This document shows positions 1 through 12,099 of a stretch of DNA of 64,000 nt, one piece after another. This DNA comes from Isoetes taiwanensis (Eukaryota; Streptophyta; Lycopodiopsida; Isoetales; Isoetaceae), in assembly GCA_021234155.1 (NCBI GenBank), contig JAJEKV010000061.1, positions 4,225,153 through 4,289,152 of the forward strand. Reading direction: 5' to 3'. Below the pieces are notes generated by a model that worked only from the letters and a program-made list of their open reading frames with translations, did not search any database and was not told where the DNA came from. The first letter of the stretch is position 1. Each line of letters starts with the position of its first letter. The translations under genes were made by a program, and so were the position numbers.

Positions 1-2200
1 AAGTACTTCGTTCAGTTACGTATTGCTCATCAACCATTTTTCCATAGCTATTCACGTTCAATGGCCCTCAAACTGTCGAGATGGTATAATGAGACCAATC
101 ACATTATTGATTGTCCCCACTGAACAAGTCTTCCATGTTTTTGATTATCTCTTTGATCTCCATGCCACTCGACTAGAACTCCATACTACCTTGACATCAT
201 TTGTCCAATATATTGACACGATACGCCTGGGAAGTTAGCTTGCCACCTAGGGAAATGGGTTTCCTAGATTCTCTTGCTTTCGAAGCCATAGGTGGGGATC
301 GGGGGCAAGAACAAGCTATGGGATAGAACGAAACATGCGGAACTACATGACACATGGCATCATAGGCATAGGTACCTCTCGAGCCGAGCTGACCTTAGCA
401 TTGTTCATGCGGTATAGGCGGTTAACGACGGGGGCCAGTCAATCCAACCCTTGGATTTGGCACCTCCTACGACACCGCGGCAACGCAGATAAGCATCAGG
501 AGATCGGACCTTAGCATACAAACACTACGGCTCCACATGGAAGCACCTCGTTACCGTCGAAGCGGGATGCGAAGAGGAGAGGAAGGGCAAAGGCTGGGAG
601 ATGAGGGAGGCAAGAAGGATGGAGAGCATTATGGCTTCGACAGCGAGGAAGTCTTAAAGCGGGACTTTGAGCCACCAATGGGCATCACGGGCCTCACCCG
701 GTGTCGTCGATGGCGAGTACATACGCCCTGGAAACATCCTCAACCTCCCCTATTGCCAGGGAGGACCTGGGATAGGCGAGCTCCACAGGCCTAATTACAC
801 CCGAGGAGCGGTGGCGACTTCATCGACTACTCCTACCGGGGGAGATCTCCCAAGGGAAATGGCGGGCGACATTCCTATCGCGGGGAAACTATAGCCGGAC
901 ATCGAACGCCAGCGAGATAAAGGCGAGATGTATAAACCATGAGGAACCCATCATTCCGGAAGAAGAATTTGAGGAATCCAGCGGAGTTGTACAAGTAGGG
1001 GGCCCAAGCGCTTGACGAACCCGGTCAGCTCCATGAGTCTGTGAGAAGCTTCTAAGCGGCATCAATTTTGGAGGGAATGCAACTACTATGTGGAAGACCA
1101 TGAGGATCTTATGGCATTGGACATCTTAGAAGCCAAGCATTTGGGAGAAAAGGTCTTGAGGAGCCTTTGAGGTAGGAACCAAGGGCAAGTCACTCAGGTA
1201 CTATCTTAGGCCCATAGCAGTGGATGATAATAGTTTTCCATAAAGAATTTGGCAAGGAGGGTGAAGAGTGGTAGCACTCATATAGCACTTTGAACTTTAG
1301 TGCGACATCTTGAGAATAGATGTGAAAGTAGACCATGTTATCCTCTTCAAGAGATCGAAGTAGCACTTCATGCTCGACCCATGAGGGGCCACCTCGAGGG
1401 CCAGCACTTATGCGGTGAGTGGCGGCAAGCGCACGAACTCCGGCACCACGGGTAGCAAGGCATTGGAGGGAGGACCGGCTAGAATCTGTGTGAGAACATG
1501 GGCAAGGAGCGGGATTCAAGAAAATCAAGAACTTCTTCAAAGCGACATCATTGTTGATGGAAGAATTGCTTACTAACTAATTAAAGTACATTGTAACTCC
1601 TTTTAAGTATTATCATGAAGTCATTAAATGTATTCCTATATACTAATTAATGTATCACTATGATTTTGACTTGTAAATGAAGTTTTCATATGATTTCTTT
1701 GGTACCTAACAACAATTTAATTGTAAGCAAAATGACTATTGTCTAAACTTAACATTATGTAGTGATGATGCGACCCTTGCGGCAAGGAACTCAAGTGCGA
1801 GGATCTTTCCGGGGACGGCCTGGAAGCCACGAAATTAGGTTCCAAAGGAACTTGTTTTGTGAGAGAGCCGAAGATTTTGGCGGGATATGTCACGGTAGGT
1901 CAATGCAGGGTTGAATGCGCGGTGAGGAGCAGTGCAACATCTCATCAGCGAAGCGACACCTCTCGCTGAATGCGGAGATGGTCCTCCCACCTCACCTTGT
2001 CCTCCCGGTGGTAGCCGAAGTCCTCAGCGGGAAGGGGAGGGGCAACCCGCGGCAACTTGTCGGGGGCGGGGAGGCGAAGAAGGAGGGCGAGTCCATCATC
2101 GTAGCTCCGGCACATGAGATAGTTCTTCCGGTGAGGGGCGGCTCTCTAGCTCAGGCGGTGACTGCTGGCACACCTAAAGGCAGGAAAGGAGCAAGAAAAG
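1..2200. other. Gene-free repeat-derived stretch
   Basis: I see no supportable gene here. The short open frames have no recognisable domain and no exon structure. Base composition changes abruptly: about 540-1,050 and 1,900-2,200 are G-rich, while 1,560-1,760 is strongly AT-rich. The segment may be the 5' leader or LTR of the gypsy element that follows, but I found no matching copy downstream to prove an LTR. Confidence 0.4.
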
Positions 2201-2229
2201 GCGGATGACTACGAGAAAAGGTGGATAGT

Positions 2230-3290
2230 GCTATGAGCAATGTGTGGAAGACAAAAAGGAAGCTCGGCCCGGTTCTCGGGAAAGAGCGGTCCCGGGCATG
2301 GAAATTTTGAAGCATAGGCTGGATGAAATGGAAGAATTTGGCAACTCATATGGTATGAAGGAGCAAGGACATAGGGGAAAGTTACTCTGACTAACCTTAT
2401 TGGACCCGGCAAGGATCACGGGAGGTGGAAGGGATATATGCACAAATCAACAAAATTTGAAGAGGAACTGCGGGTTTAAGACCTTGAAATGAGCTGTAAG
2501 CACTATGTGCCAAGGTCTCACTTTTAGTAGGCAGTCGGTTTCACAGGTTGAATGGAGGTAGTTTGCTCGGTGGCTAAGTATCTGAGAAGAATTTATGGGG
2601 CTGTTTGCATGTTCACAGGTCTCGGAGAGGCAATGGAAGTGGATGCCCACATTGAGGGGTTGAGCAGGCAATATCAAGAGAGGCTTGTAGACAATCAACC
2701 CAAGATTGATGGCCTTGGTAGAAGATAAAGAAGCTATAAGTTTGGAAGAGGCACGGCAACTCCAGTGGCTTGAAATAACCTTGAGGTGAGTTGAGCGTGT
2801 CGAAGGGGACAATATGAGGTAAGCAATCAGCGGCTACACCATGAAATTCGGCAAAGGTAAGGATAAGAGCAAAGCTTTTGAGGATAGTAAGCCACGGAGC
2901 GCGCATCGAGCTCTTAAAGGCGTCTCTAGGCGGTGCCAAAGGAAAGGAGAGCGAGGAATGCATTGTGAGAAAAAGCTATATTTTGAGGTGCTTCCGGCCG
3001 AGAACCTTGAACACATGATTGTCCATTAGATCATCGCGGTCGGCCTTAGCGAGGAAGGCTTTTAATGGTTAGGATTCCCCAGCGGATGAAGGCGGCGACG
3101 TGAGGCCCGAGGACTTCATAGATGGTGAGTGCCACATATGTGCAAACATTGAGTCTAGAATATAGAGAATCGGTCGTGTCATTGCGGCTGATGGGATCAT
3201 AGATATTAAGCCATATGTAGTCCTCATATAGATACGGTAGCTCTCATAATTTTGCATCTCCTAGATTGCATTTGCTCTAATGAAGAACAA
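2230..3290 (+). pseudogene. gag and protease remnant of G1
   Basis: Residual gag similarity runs from about 2,230 to 3,030. It ends in a basic segment with Cys and His residues (about 2,935-3,020) where the zinc knuckle of gypsy gag would lie. At about 3,211-3,260 a VVLI stretch followed by degraded codons matches the site where the family has the hydrophobic-Asp-Ser-Gly protease active site; the catalytic Asp codon is not intact. Stops and frameshifts interrupt the whole region. The gag assignment rests mainly on position; the protease site is somewhat clearer. Confidence 0.5.
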
Positions 3291-3689
3291 GGTATTGAAG
3301 TCTAAGCCAGGCGATGGTTACATGGCAAATAAAGCCATTGACATACTAAGGGGAGGAGGATCACCTTTGACATAGACCTTGAGTAGAGTAGGAAGTGGCT
3401 TGGAAATGGGAAGGCAGAGAAGTCATGGATATGGAAGGTATGATCTTATTGTAGAATGGGAATTCTGGAAACCGGCTAAAGCACATTAATTGATTGTAGT
3501 AGGGCAGAGAAGTCACCATGGCAACCTTGGGGCCAACGATAAGTTGATAGTCAAAGGTAGAAGCTAGATTCTCCCATGGGTATTTCTTTGAGGCGGCTAA
3601 GGAAGAGCATAGAAAGGAATAAGGTGGTTACATCTTGAGGTTAGGTCAGTTGGGCGAGACAGCGAGGAGGAAGTGACCCAAGGGAATCA

Positions 3690-4960
3690 GTTGCCGGCCG
3701 GATAGCAAGGCTTATTTGAGTTCAAGGATGTATTCGGGATGAAATCTGGCGGTTGCCACCTTATAGAAATTGTAGAATGTGAGATCCACAGTGGCTCAGT
3801 CTGACCTACAAGAGTAAAACACCATATAGAATGGAAGCACCCCGAATTGATTGAGCTCGAAGCGACTTCAAGAATTACTAAACTTGGATTTATAAAGAGC
3901 AAGTGTGTCTCCTTTGGGGGCACCTATATAACTGTGAAGAAGATGGGAGCTTAAGAATGTGCAGACTATAAACCCATTTCAATGTGACGATAAAGAATAA
4001 ATATGCATTGTGAGAATGAGATGACCTAATGGATCAGCTACAAAGGAGCAAGGTATTCTCTAAGATTGATTTGGGGTCGAGGATACCATGGATAAGAATA
4101 AAGAAGGGATATCATAAGGCCCTTTTAGAGCAGCGGTATAGTCATTTTAGTTCTGATATTACCCTTTGGATTGTCAAGCAGCTCACACTTAGCGTTTATC
4201 TCGCCCTTATGAGCGACATCTTGAGGGCTTCTTGGATGAGTTTGTCATTGTCTTCTTGACGATATTCTAGTCTACAATAAGTCCCTTGAAGAGCATTATC
4301 GGCATCTGGGAAAGTGTTGGAAGTTGAGGCGTCATGGGATTTGTATAGGGAAGCTCTCAAAGTGCCACTTTACCTTGGTAGAATTAGGAGTATTTGGGAC
4401 ATGTGGTAACATCAGGGAATCTCCGCAGATCCATCTAAGATTGAAGCAATAGTTGATTGGCCAGCCCCAAAGGAATGTAGCAGTAAACTTTCTAGGGTTG
4501 GCCGGGATACTCACAGAAAGTTACGTGAAGGACTTTTGCTAAAAATTAAGAAACGTCCCCACAGCCGGACCTCACTAAGGCCAAGAAGATTAAGAGGATT
4601 GGACTAGCCATTGGTTAGAAAGTCAGCTTCGCCGAGATTGACCATGACACGATTAGCGTTCTTAGGACGAGTAAAGAATGGTTGGTAACCCAGCGGTCTG
4701 ACAGGAATGCTTATGAGGCGTCTTGATGCAAGAAGGAAGAGTGAAGAGTAGCCTACGACTCAAAGAAGATGAGCGGCAGCCGAGCAAGCCTACTTAACCC
4801 ATGATCCCGGTTGCTAGCCATTGTATGGGGCGTGAGGATATGGAGCATTGACTGGCTGGGAAGGAAGTTTGATTAGATCGCGATCACGAGGCCTTGATTA
4901 TCTTTTCACCCGTACTCTCAGCAAGGCAAAGGAGGTGGATACAAATTCCTTGGTATGATT
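3690..4960 (+). pseudogene. Reverse transcriptase and RNase H remnant of G1
   Basis: Translated blocks match Ty3/gypsy RT in the correct order. EFKDVFG lies near 3,718. An RMCADYKPIS-type block lies near 3,957-3,985. The QLQRSKVFSKIDL block is at 4,032-4,070. The catalytic LDDILVYNKSLEEH block is at 4,255-4,305, followed by a VDWP block at 4,450-4,465. RNase H similarity (a YDSKKMS block near 4,755) and the switch to its C-terminal part follow up to about 4,960. The catalytic Asp pair survives, but frameshifts and stops on both sides rule out a functional enzyme. Confidence 0.8.
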
Positions 4961-5279
4961 TTTGATATCATATATAAGCACAGTAAGCAATATTGTACTT
5001 CAGTTACCCTCTCTAGGAGGCCATTTCAGGGCAAGGTAGCATTGTAATGTCATTTCCACTCTTCGAGTGAGTTTGGTAGGAAAGATTGAAGAATCCCCTT
5101 GCCAACCCGATGTGGACTTCAAGGAGGTCAATGGGAAAGCCTCTCAGAGGCTTGAGCAGGATAAGGAAGCGGGAAGCCTTCAAGCATTTTAGAAGAAGGC
5201 AACTTTGTTGTACTCCTAAGCATAAGTTGTGTGTGCAGTCTTAAGGAAGTTAATTCTTCGCATACACATAACGGTAATG

Positions 5280-6495
5280 GCGGGGCATCTTTGGCTTCAT
5301 GAAGACCTATTTCAAGATTGAAGTAGTTACTTACGGCGGGAATGAAGAAGCGGGAATGGCTGCATATATTCCGGGATTGCCGGTTATGTGTGAGGACCAA
5401 GAAGCGGGAGCAACCCGGATTCAGTGCTTTAGAGCCATTGGGGTGCAAATGCAAAGTGGGGAGGTCATAAGCATGGATTTCATCACGGGTCTCCTAGAAC
5501 TCTTGGCAAGGATGCATTGATGGTTGTAAGTAGATAAGTTATCTAGATGGCACATTGCGTGCCTTGCAAGGCAACAGAACCGCATTGGAATACTTTGCCA
5601 AGTTATTTGTAAGGAGATTTTAGACTCCATGGCATGCCTCGGGAGATATGTCGATAGAATTCTAAGTTCATGAGTGCCTTTTTGGCGGGATCTCTTTAGC
5701 ACCATTCAGGCGAAGCTCTCTCCATGGAGTCTGACATATCATCCCCGAGCAGATGGCGGACGGAAAGGGCGAATCGAATCATTGAAGACATGCTTCGAAG
5801 CTATGTGTGGAACAAGCGGTCAAATTAGGATGGTACATCCACTTGGTGGATGCCTACTTGATTACTTAGCGGGGAGTCATCTCGGATGTCTCCTTTCATG
5901 ATAAATTATGGCTACCCGATTGCTTAACCGGGATACACAGCACAATCCTGTGTCGAGAATTGTTAGAAATATCAATGAGATGTTAGGGGACATGCGGCTG
6001 ACTAGTAGAGGAAGTAAGGGGTTATTTATTGGCGACAGAAGTCGTACGTGGGAAGAGTGCTAGCCGACAAGCGGAACGTAAAGGAGTTCTGATTGGCCGA
6101 TACGTTTGGTTGAGATCAAGGTAAACAAGCCAGTTAGGGCGCAAGCTTGCCTAGGTGGGCTGGTCCCGGATTCGAGATTTTTGGAGAGTGGGCTCTCAAG
6201 CCTACAAAGAAGTTGGATCTTCCATTATCTTAAGGTCCACAAGGTCTTCCGTAAGTTTATTAAAAGGCACAATCCTAACCTGAGGAGGTTTTAGATACTC
6301 AACCTTGTTGGAAATGGCGGAGGAGCAAGTAGAAATAGTGCACAGATTGCTAACTGATAAGTCATTCAAAGAAGACTAGGAGGTCTCAATTCCTCAATAT
6401 TTGGTTAAGTGGAAACGCTTGCGGTGGAAGGCAGCGACATGGGTATTGAAACAAGATTTGGAGAAGCAATACCCGAGTTTATGAAGGAGTTTGAT
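5280..6495 (+). pseudogene. Integrase and chromodomain remnant of G1
   Basis: The start of the integrase core is visible at 5,468-5,490 as ISMDFITGL, which carries the first catalytic Asp. The TYHPRADG-type block that leads to the catalytic Glu is at 5,728-5,760. An MSPFMINYGY-type block follows near 5,890. At about 6,385-6,480 the frame reads LVKWKRL, then an ATWV block, then a QYP block. This is the typical chromodomain pattern (LVKWKG, ATWE, YP), so the element belongs to the chromovirus branch. The chromodomain is thought to direct integration to marked chromatin. Stops and frameshifts are frequent. Confidence 0.75.
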
Positions 6496-6567
6496 GGGGA
6501 GTGGGTCTGGGCAGTGGAGCCGGAGCTTGCCGGTGGTTAGCTGGTATGTTAGTTAGCTTTGAGCTGG

Positions 6568-6713
6568 CGCACATGCGTCTCTAGTTAGGAGGGTGCATGT
6601 GCGGAACCTTAGATCGTGTGTGTGTGCGATGATGGGATCTCGCCTTTAGGGCATTCTCCTAGGCCACACGCGCGCACAAGAAGAGTGCGCGCGCATGACC
6701 ATTAGGGTCATGT
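6568..6713. repeat. Three consecutive short inverted repeats
   Basis: Three perfect inverted repeats lie within 146 bp. The first has 9-bp arms (CGCACATGC at 6,568-6,576 and its complement at 6,595-6,603). The second has 8-bp arms (GCGCGCAC at 6,670-6,677 and GTGCGCGC at 6,685-6,692). The third has 7-bp arms (CATGACC and GGTCATG, about 6,694-6,712). They lie just after the chromodomain stop of G1, where the 3' untranslated region or LTR would begin. The arms are seen directly; any role is unknown. Confidence 0.75.
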
Positions 6714-7980
6714 GGTGAGAATGAAGCATGGTGGGCGATGATGGGACATCGATCGGATGATCTCTATACCCGCGATCTTGAGATGCCTTTTGGCCGTAGG
6801 AGGTCATAGTGAAGCTTAAGTGATCATCTTGATGATGGGATGGTAAGGAGGCGTTCCCCAAGCTCAAACCCTCGAGGGCATGATGCCTTTGGGGTGTACT
6901 TACTTTCGATCAGGGGGATCGTGTACAAGGCCTTCGATCATGGGCAATGATGGGAGCATCTTAAAAGATCCTCAAAGCTCAAATCCGAAAGGGCCATGAT
7001 CTTGAGCAAGTAAGTAGGACAACCTTGAGTCGATGGATTCGGCTCAAGGGAGGTAAAAATTGGTCCCCTAAAACCACAAATTATTAACTAAACTAGCGTA
7101 ATGTGCTCCCTTTAGAACGTAGAGGTGGACTTCAGAGGGCGCGTGCGAGAAGACAAGGAGCCATAATTAGATTATGAACCCTAATAACTTTTACAATAAT
7201 GTTTTGGTGCTCGTAAGAAATAGCGTGTTAAGGCTATATAATTTAGTATAAGTACAATTATAGCCTAGAATTTTTGACTTGAACCTAATGAAACTTGATT
7301 GCTAAACTAAACTAAAGATTATGACATATTTGTTGATGTGTGCGGGAAAAACTAAGGTAGGTTAAGTCACCTTCTGTAATCTTTGAACGACGTGTGTCCT
7401 AAGAGGAAATGTGGTCGAAGGGAATATCGTCATAAATAAAGTATGTCTGGATCAGTCACTATACAGAAATCTATCATTCATAGCCTTGTATACCATAAGT
7501 TGTAGCACTAGGGGCATGGCAAGTTATTCTCATAGCAGCCAGCCATGAGTTTTAGACCATTATCCGCGTGGCCTTAACCTGTGGGCACCGCCACCGCGGA
7601 ACTCTCACCGATTGGTGCCACGTGGCATCCTGAATTGGACCCACAAGCTCATATAGGCCTAAAGCCTAACCTAGGCCTCTTTTCCGGCCCCTAGCACCTA
7701 GAGACTCACCCCTGCTAATTCGAGCAGTTTGAACATGGATTCATAGCATAGGCTGGTCACAGCCTGACCCAGATGGGCTTCGTTCTTGGAGCAAAAGGCA
7801 TTTGGTGGAGTCAGAGACCATGGAAGCGCCCAGGATGCGGAGGAGAGCTTATGGAAGCGGTATGTAGGATAGTGGTGTGATGGCTCATGGAGTTAGCATT
7901 CCCAGGATGTGCTAGTATTTAATATCTAGAGTAGAGCCGACCTAGAACCCATATTTCAACATCTTGAACCCTAATCAAGG
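6714..7980. other. Gene-free interval after G1
   Basis: No coding similarity was found. A motif of the type ATGATGGGA recurs near 6,629, 6,738, 6,832 and 6,947, spaced about 95-115 bp, which may be a decayed tandem repeat. The stretch 7,080-7,340 is AT-rich. The rest is mixed sequence that could belong to the G1 LTR. Confidence 0.35.
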
Positions 7981-9050
7981 AACCCTAACTGTGGTTAGTT
8001 GTATGATTAGGTTAGATGTTCTTCTTATGATTATTTTCATGATGTGATGTATGTGATGATGGTTGATCATGTTTTGCGCCTCTAGGATTGGGAAGGGGTA
8101 GAGACCTAGAGCCATATGTAGTATGCTCTAGGTAGATCCCTTAGTTCCCTATTAGTTGGGAAGGGCGTGCATAGGAGCCCAGCCAGGGCTATTGGGAGCT
8201 ATGATATGACTCATTTTGGTCGCGGGGCTGAGGGGAAAGTGGGAGGGAGGATCCTGCTTAGGAGTGGGGCCGGGGGATCCCATAGTGGGCCCCTGGAAGG
8301 CTTATGGTGGGGTCACTTTGTGTAGGTAGAGCATGGTCAGAACACCTCTGGGCAATGGTGTTTGCCACCTCTCGAAATTTGCAAGTGTTGGCTTGGCTCG
8401 TTTTGGGGATTACGGTCGAGGTGCAGTCATTGTGTAAATACGATTCTCTAGCCGCTACGGCACCTCTAGACCTGCAGGAAGGGGAGATGCAACCCTTCAC
8501 ACTCCTTCCAGGACCCGGGGAGATGCGCTGGAGTAGTCAGATGGGTGATGCCAGCGGGGTGCGTATCCAGGAAGGCTAGGGAATCTGTCGAGCACGATCT
8601 AGCCCACATCTGCAAAGTATACCTGTGAGGGAGAGTAGGATGGAGTGGTCAACCTAGCCATTGTTCTATGCGGCCCTACGCCATTGCCATGACTCAGTGC
8701 TGCTCTATCTTGAGGCCTAGCCGGTCGGTCATCCTCCCTTATGAGTGCAGTAGGGTAGGAGCTCTTTGTTTATAGTTTGTGATTATCATCTTTGCATTGG
8801 TATATGTGTGATGCCACTGTATACGAGGTAGTATTTGTATATGTTTTATGCTGGATTACGACGTATTTATAAGCCATTTATTATAGGAGCCCATAGGGGA
8901 AGGCAGCGCAAGACACCGCCATTGCCATGCACTAGAATCATCCCAGTCGCGGGGCAGGCGAGCCCATCTTGATTGTTGAGCGGATGGGGGATTTCTGCCG
9001 GTACAGTAGGAGTGCGGAAGTATGTTTTAGGGGGCGTCACACTCTGTGAG
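7980..9050 (-). repeat. LTR-like block, inverted relative of 12.1-13.2 kb
   Basis: Read on the minus strand this block starts with TGTGACGCCCCCT at about 9,052, a typical start of plant gypsy LTRs. It runs through a GTCTCTACCCC...TTCCCAAT block (about 8,085-8,110) and a CACATCATG block (about 8,040). The same ordered words occur on the plus strand at about 13,020-13,090. I infer two diverged copies of one LTR or 3' non-coding module in opposite orientation. Identity is low, roughly 60 percent by eye in the best parts. Confidence 0.5.
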
Positions 9051-9079
9051 GACCGTGGATCTAACGGGGAAGTCCGGGG

Positions 9080-9600
9080 GACTATGTCCTTGGCAGGATT
9101 TGCAAGAAGAAAGAAGAAAACAGAACAAATGAGAGGAAAATGATAAGCTTCCTTGATGCTCGGTGATGAACATATACATGAGCTCGCAATAGAGAAAAAC
9201 CAAAGGGAGACAGACTCAAAACTCATCTAAAAACTCATGTACTAGCTCTACTCATATATATAGTACAATGGCCTTTGGCCCAATAGACACTTTCGTGATC
9301 TCGGTGGGAAGCTCACGGAAGGAGGCATTCTGAGGAATGTTGGCGGTGCCTCTTGAGGTGCTAGAATCTGTGGCCTTAGCGAGGCGGTGGCAGAGGCGCG
9401 TCACTTATGCGAAGCGGCCTCTTGTTGTGACCCGCAGGCTTTGGCTGCGTGAATTACAGCACGCTTTAGAATAGCTTCTCTTGAGCCTTTGATGCGGCAG
9501 AGTAAAATTTGGCCGAGGATCCTTGGAAAGCTTGACACAGTGCAGCGCATGAATAGTTACGTACCGGAGAGCCGCAGGGACTATCTCTTAGCTCAAGTTA
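9080..9600 (-). repeat. Partial copy of the sequence beside LTR B of G2
   Basis: This segment aligns with 20,690-21,170 in the same orientation. Shared words include ACATGAGCTCG (9,176 and 20,777), ACTCATATAT (9,249 and 20,850) and GCATGAATAGT (9,547 and 21,122), with matching spacing. It is therefore another fragment of the family whose LTR lies at 20.28 kb. Orientation is given from that element. It directly abuts the first cluster of the 190-200 bp repeat. Confidence 0.55.
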
Positions 9601-9930
9601 TGGAAGTTCAAAGTTTGGAGGTCTCACCTGAGGTAGCCTGCTCCAAGAAACTAAAAGTTTAGTTCTTTTGGTGGCATTTATCAGATCTTGCATTTTAAGT
9701 AATTTAAGTAATTTAAACATGCTATTCTAACTTAATTCCCTACCTTGGAACTAGCCTTACCATATTACTTTTCTCAAAATTCATCAAGTTGGTATGTTCT
9801 TGGCTCACGATGTCTACTGACTTGCTTGGCGCTCAAAAACTAAAATTTGGTTTCTTTGGCCAAAATTTGTAGTCTACATTTTAAATTTAAGTAATTTAAA
9901 CATACTTTATTATGCAAAATTGAATTAATT
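9600..9930. repeat. 190-200 bp repeat, cluster A
   Basis: Two adjacent, imperfect units are seen. Landmarks are AACTAAAAGTTTAGTTC (9,647) repeated as a variant at 9,835, a spacing of about 189 bp, and AAGTAATTTAAACAT repeated at about 9,705 and 9,886. Between them lies CTACCTTGGAACTAGCC. The same landmarks recur in cluster B near 11.6-12.0 kb. The sequence is AT-rich and non-coding. Confidence 0.7.
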
Positions 9931-11559
9931 TGAGAAATTTGAAATTCTCGTTCCAGCTTGAAATAGGTTGTGGTGCCCATATAAATGCATTAAAAGTTCT
10001 CTGTAAGGACCTCATTCATCACACACAAAAGCATCTAAAAGTGATTGCGGACAGAAATGCGATCAATAATCTCAAAAACTCCAGCCACCTCTTTAATTAT
10101 AATAAAATTTAGCCTACAGTGAAAGCTTTAAAGGTACGCCATTGCGATTTTGTAAAACAAAAATAGGTGCAAAACCGCAAGATTGCATCTTAAGGCACCT
10201 CATGCAAAATATACACATGTTTATTTTATTCATTTAATAAACCAAATTAACAAAATACCAATAAACACAAAACTTTTAGTGGAATTTTTAAGCTCAAACC
10301 ACATCATTGCGTGATTTGCATGAAAGATAATGTCACGCCTCATTTACGCTTGCTTGTTTTGTCTTTGAATAGAAGGCATGCATAGCGTTTGGTGGACAAA
10401 GATGAGATTATAAGCATCAATTGAAACAAAGCAAAATTCATTACAATTGAAAGAAGCAGAAGAAAAAAATGTGAATAGAAGCGGTAACTTGGCGGGAAAT
10501 TATGAGGAAATTATAGATCTCTCTTCTTGGCGGTTAAAGGCTACATATTCATGCGCCATAACCCGATTATAGACTTCTGGATTGATGCGCCATACTTGAT
10601 TGACGAGAAGCTCTGTTGATATATCTTTCTGTTGGCTTCTTTTGATGTTAGCCAAGGGGTTATGCCTCTAGATTTATGGCGAAAACTCCTAAATCCAAGT
10701 TTTTCTCTATGACCTTAACATCTATACCTTGTGCCCTCATTCTTATAGTGGATTCTATGCCCATCTATTGCGGTTAGCCTCTGGATTCATGCGCCATAGC
10801 AGTTATAGACTCTTGCACAAGCTCTACATATGACTGGCCTACGCACCTTCTTAAAATCTTGCTTAGATCCACCTTTTGATACTTGATGAACCTGTTGCTT
10901 CAAATCAATGGCGATTGACTCATACACAGCCGTTTTGCAAAGATTGAATTATGAAAGCGTAAAAATTTGTCGGAAGATCAATTTGATCCTCACCTTCTAT
11001 ATTTGCCACAACCTTACGTTACCTTCTTCAAGCATCCTAGTGGATCACGTACCTCTTTCGGGCTTCTTCTCGCGCTGCCAGCCAGTTATTTTACCCCATG
11101 AAACAACAAAAACAAAAGAAGATGAAAGCCCAGAAAGGAGATAAGCAAGGTTCCAAAAAGATGCAAGCGAGAAGGGGCAAGAAAAGGGATAGCATGGACT
11201 TACAGTATTAAAATTTAGATAGATGGCTATGGCATTAAAATAAGATCTTTATTTGTCTCTCTACAAATGCGGAAAACACAGGTCCTACATTGTATGGCTG
11301 ACCTTAATCACGAGAGAAGCTCAGTTTATGGCCGGCTGACTATGGCAAACTAGACCTTTCGGGCTATCTTGAAGCGAACTAGACACTTTCGGAACTATCT
11401 GCAGAGCTCAGGGTATGGCGATCAGGCTACCTCTCCACTGCTCTTTCTCCTTTGAGGCTTGAGCTTGGAGCTAGTACTTTGGGGTAATGTTTATTCAAAT
11501 TTTAAATTATCCAGCCCGGGTTGGTAGGACAAGTTTAAATTCTGACACATCACTTTTTG
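9931..11559. other. Gene-free interval between repeat clusters
   Basis: AT-rich sequence without recognisable coding domains. Short open frames at 9,930-10,112 and 10,908-11,144 have no family resemblance and no splice context. ATGCGCCATA-like words recur near 10,550, 10,586 and 10,789, hinting at more decayed repeats. Confidence 0.35.
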
Positions 11560-11990
11560 CTTGTGAGGTGAGGCGCAGGGGCTGACCTCAAAATTCTCAA
11601 ATTACAGTTTTCTCAAGTAATTAGTGCGTGCTTTATTCTAACTAATTCCTACCTTGGAACTAGCCCACCATATTACTTTTCTCAAATTCATCAAGTTTGA
11701 GTGATCTTGGCTCGATGTACTCACTGACTTGCACCTGCATCAAAAACTAAAAGTTTAGTTCTTTGACGGTAATTTTACGGCGGGAATCTACTACATTACA
11801 AGTAATTTAAATGAATTCAAACATGCTATTCTAACTAATTCCTACCTTGGAACTAGCCTTACTATATTACTTTTCTCCAAATTCATCCAAGTTTTAAGGT
11901 GTTCTTGCTCAATGTCTCACGAGGGTAGCGGTAGCCTGCTCAAAAACTAAAGTCCCTAGTTCTTTGACGGTAGCGGTAATGAACCACCTT
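11560..11990. repeat. 190-200 bp repeat, cluster B
   Basis: Two to three imperfect units of the repeat described at 9.6 kb. TTCTAACTAATTCCTACC occurs at about 11,637 and 11,829, and CAAAAACTAAA at 11,742 and 11,942, so the unit is about 190-200 bp. Units differ by substitutions and small indels. The two clusters are about 1.6 kb apart in the same orientation, so they may be ends of one element or relics of a satellite array. Confidence 0.7.
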
Positions 11991-12099
11991 ACTGAGGAGG
12001 TTTTGGCTCATTCTTTTTAGTCTTATTAAGTTCCAATTTACTTAGCATTACTAGCTTAGCATAAACTACCAAAATAGAAAAAAATTATCACTTTTTGAG

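Larger units (their letters stand above)
2230..6540 (+). mobile_element. Decayed Ty3/gypsy chromovirus (element G1)
   Basis: The domain order gag, protease, reverse transcriptase, RNase H, integrase, chromodomain can be followed on the + strand by switching frames. That order, with a chromodomain after the integrase, defines plant chromoviruses. No frame is open for more than about 75 codons, so the element is dead. LTR borders were not resolved. Sequence after 6,540 is non-coding and may be the 3' LTR. Many lesions are single-base indels, giving alternating frames that each match short blocks of the family. Confidence 0.8.

Noticed and set aside
1190-1540. 116-codon minus-strand frame
   Set aside because: No similarity to any family I know, and it overlaps probable gypsy leader sequence.
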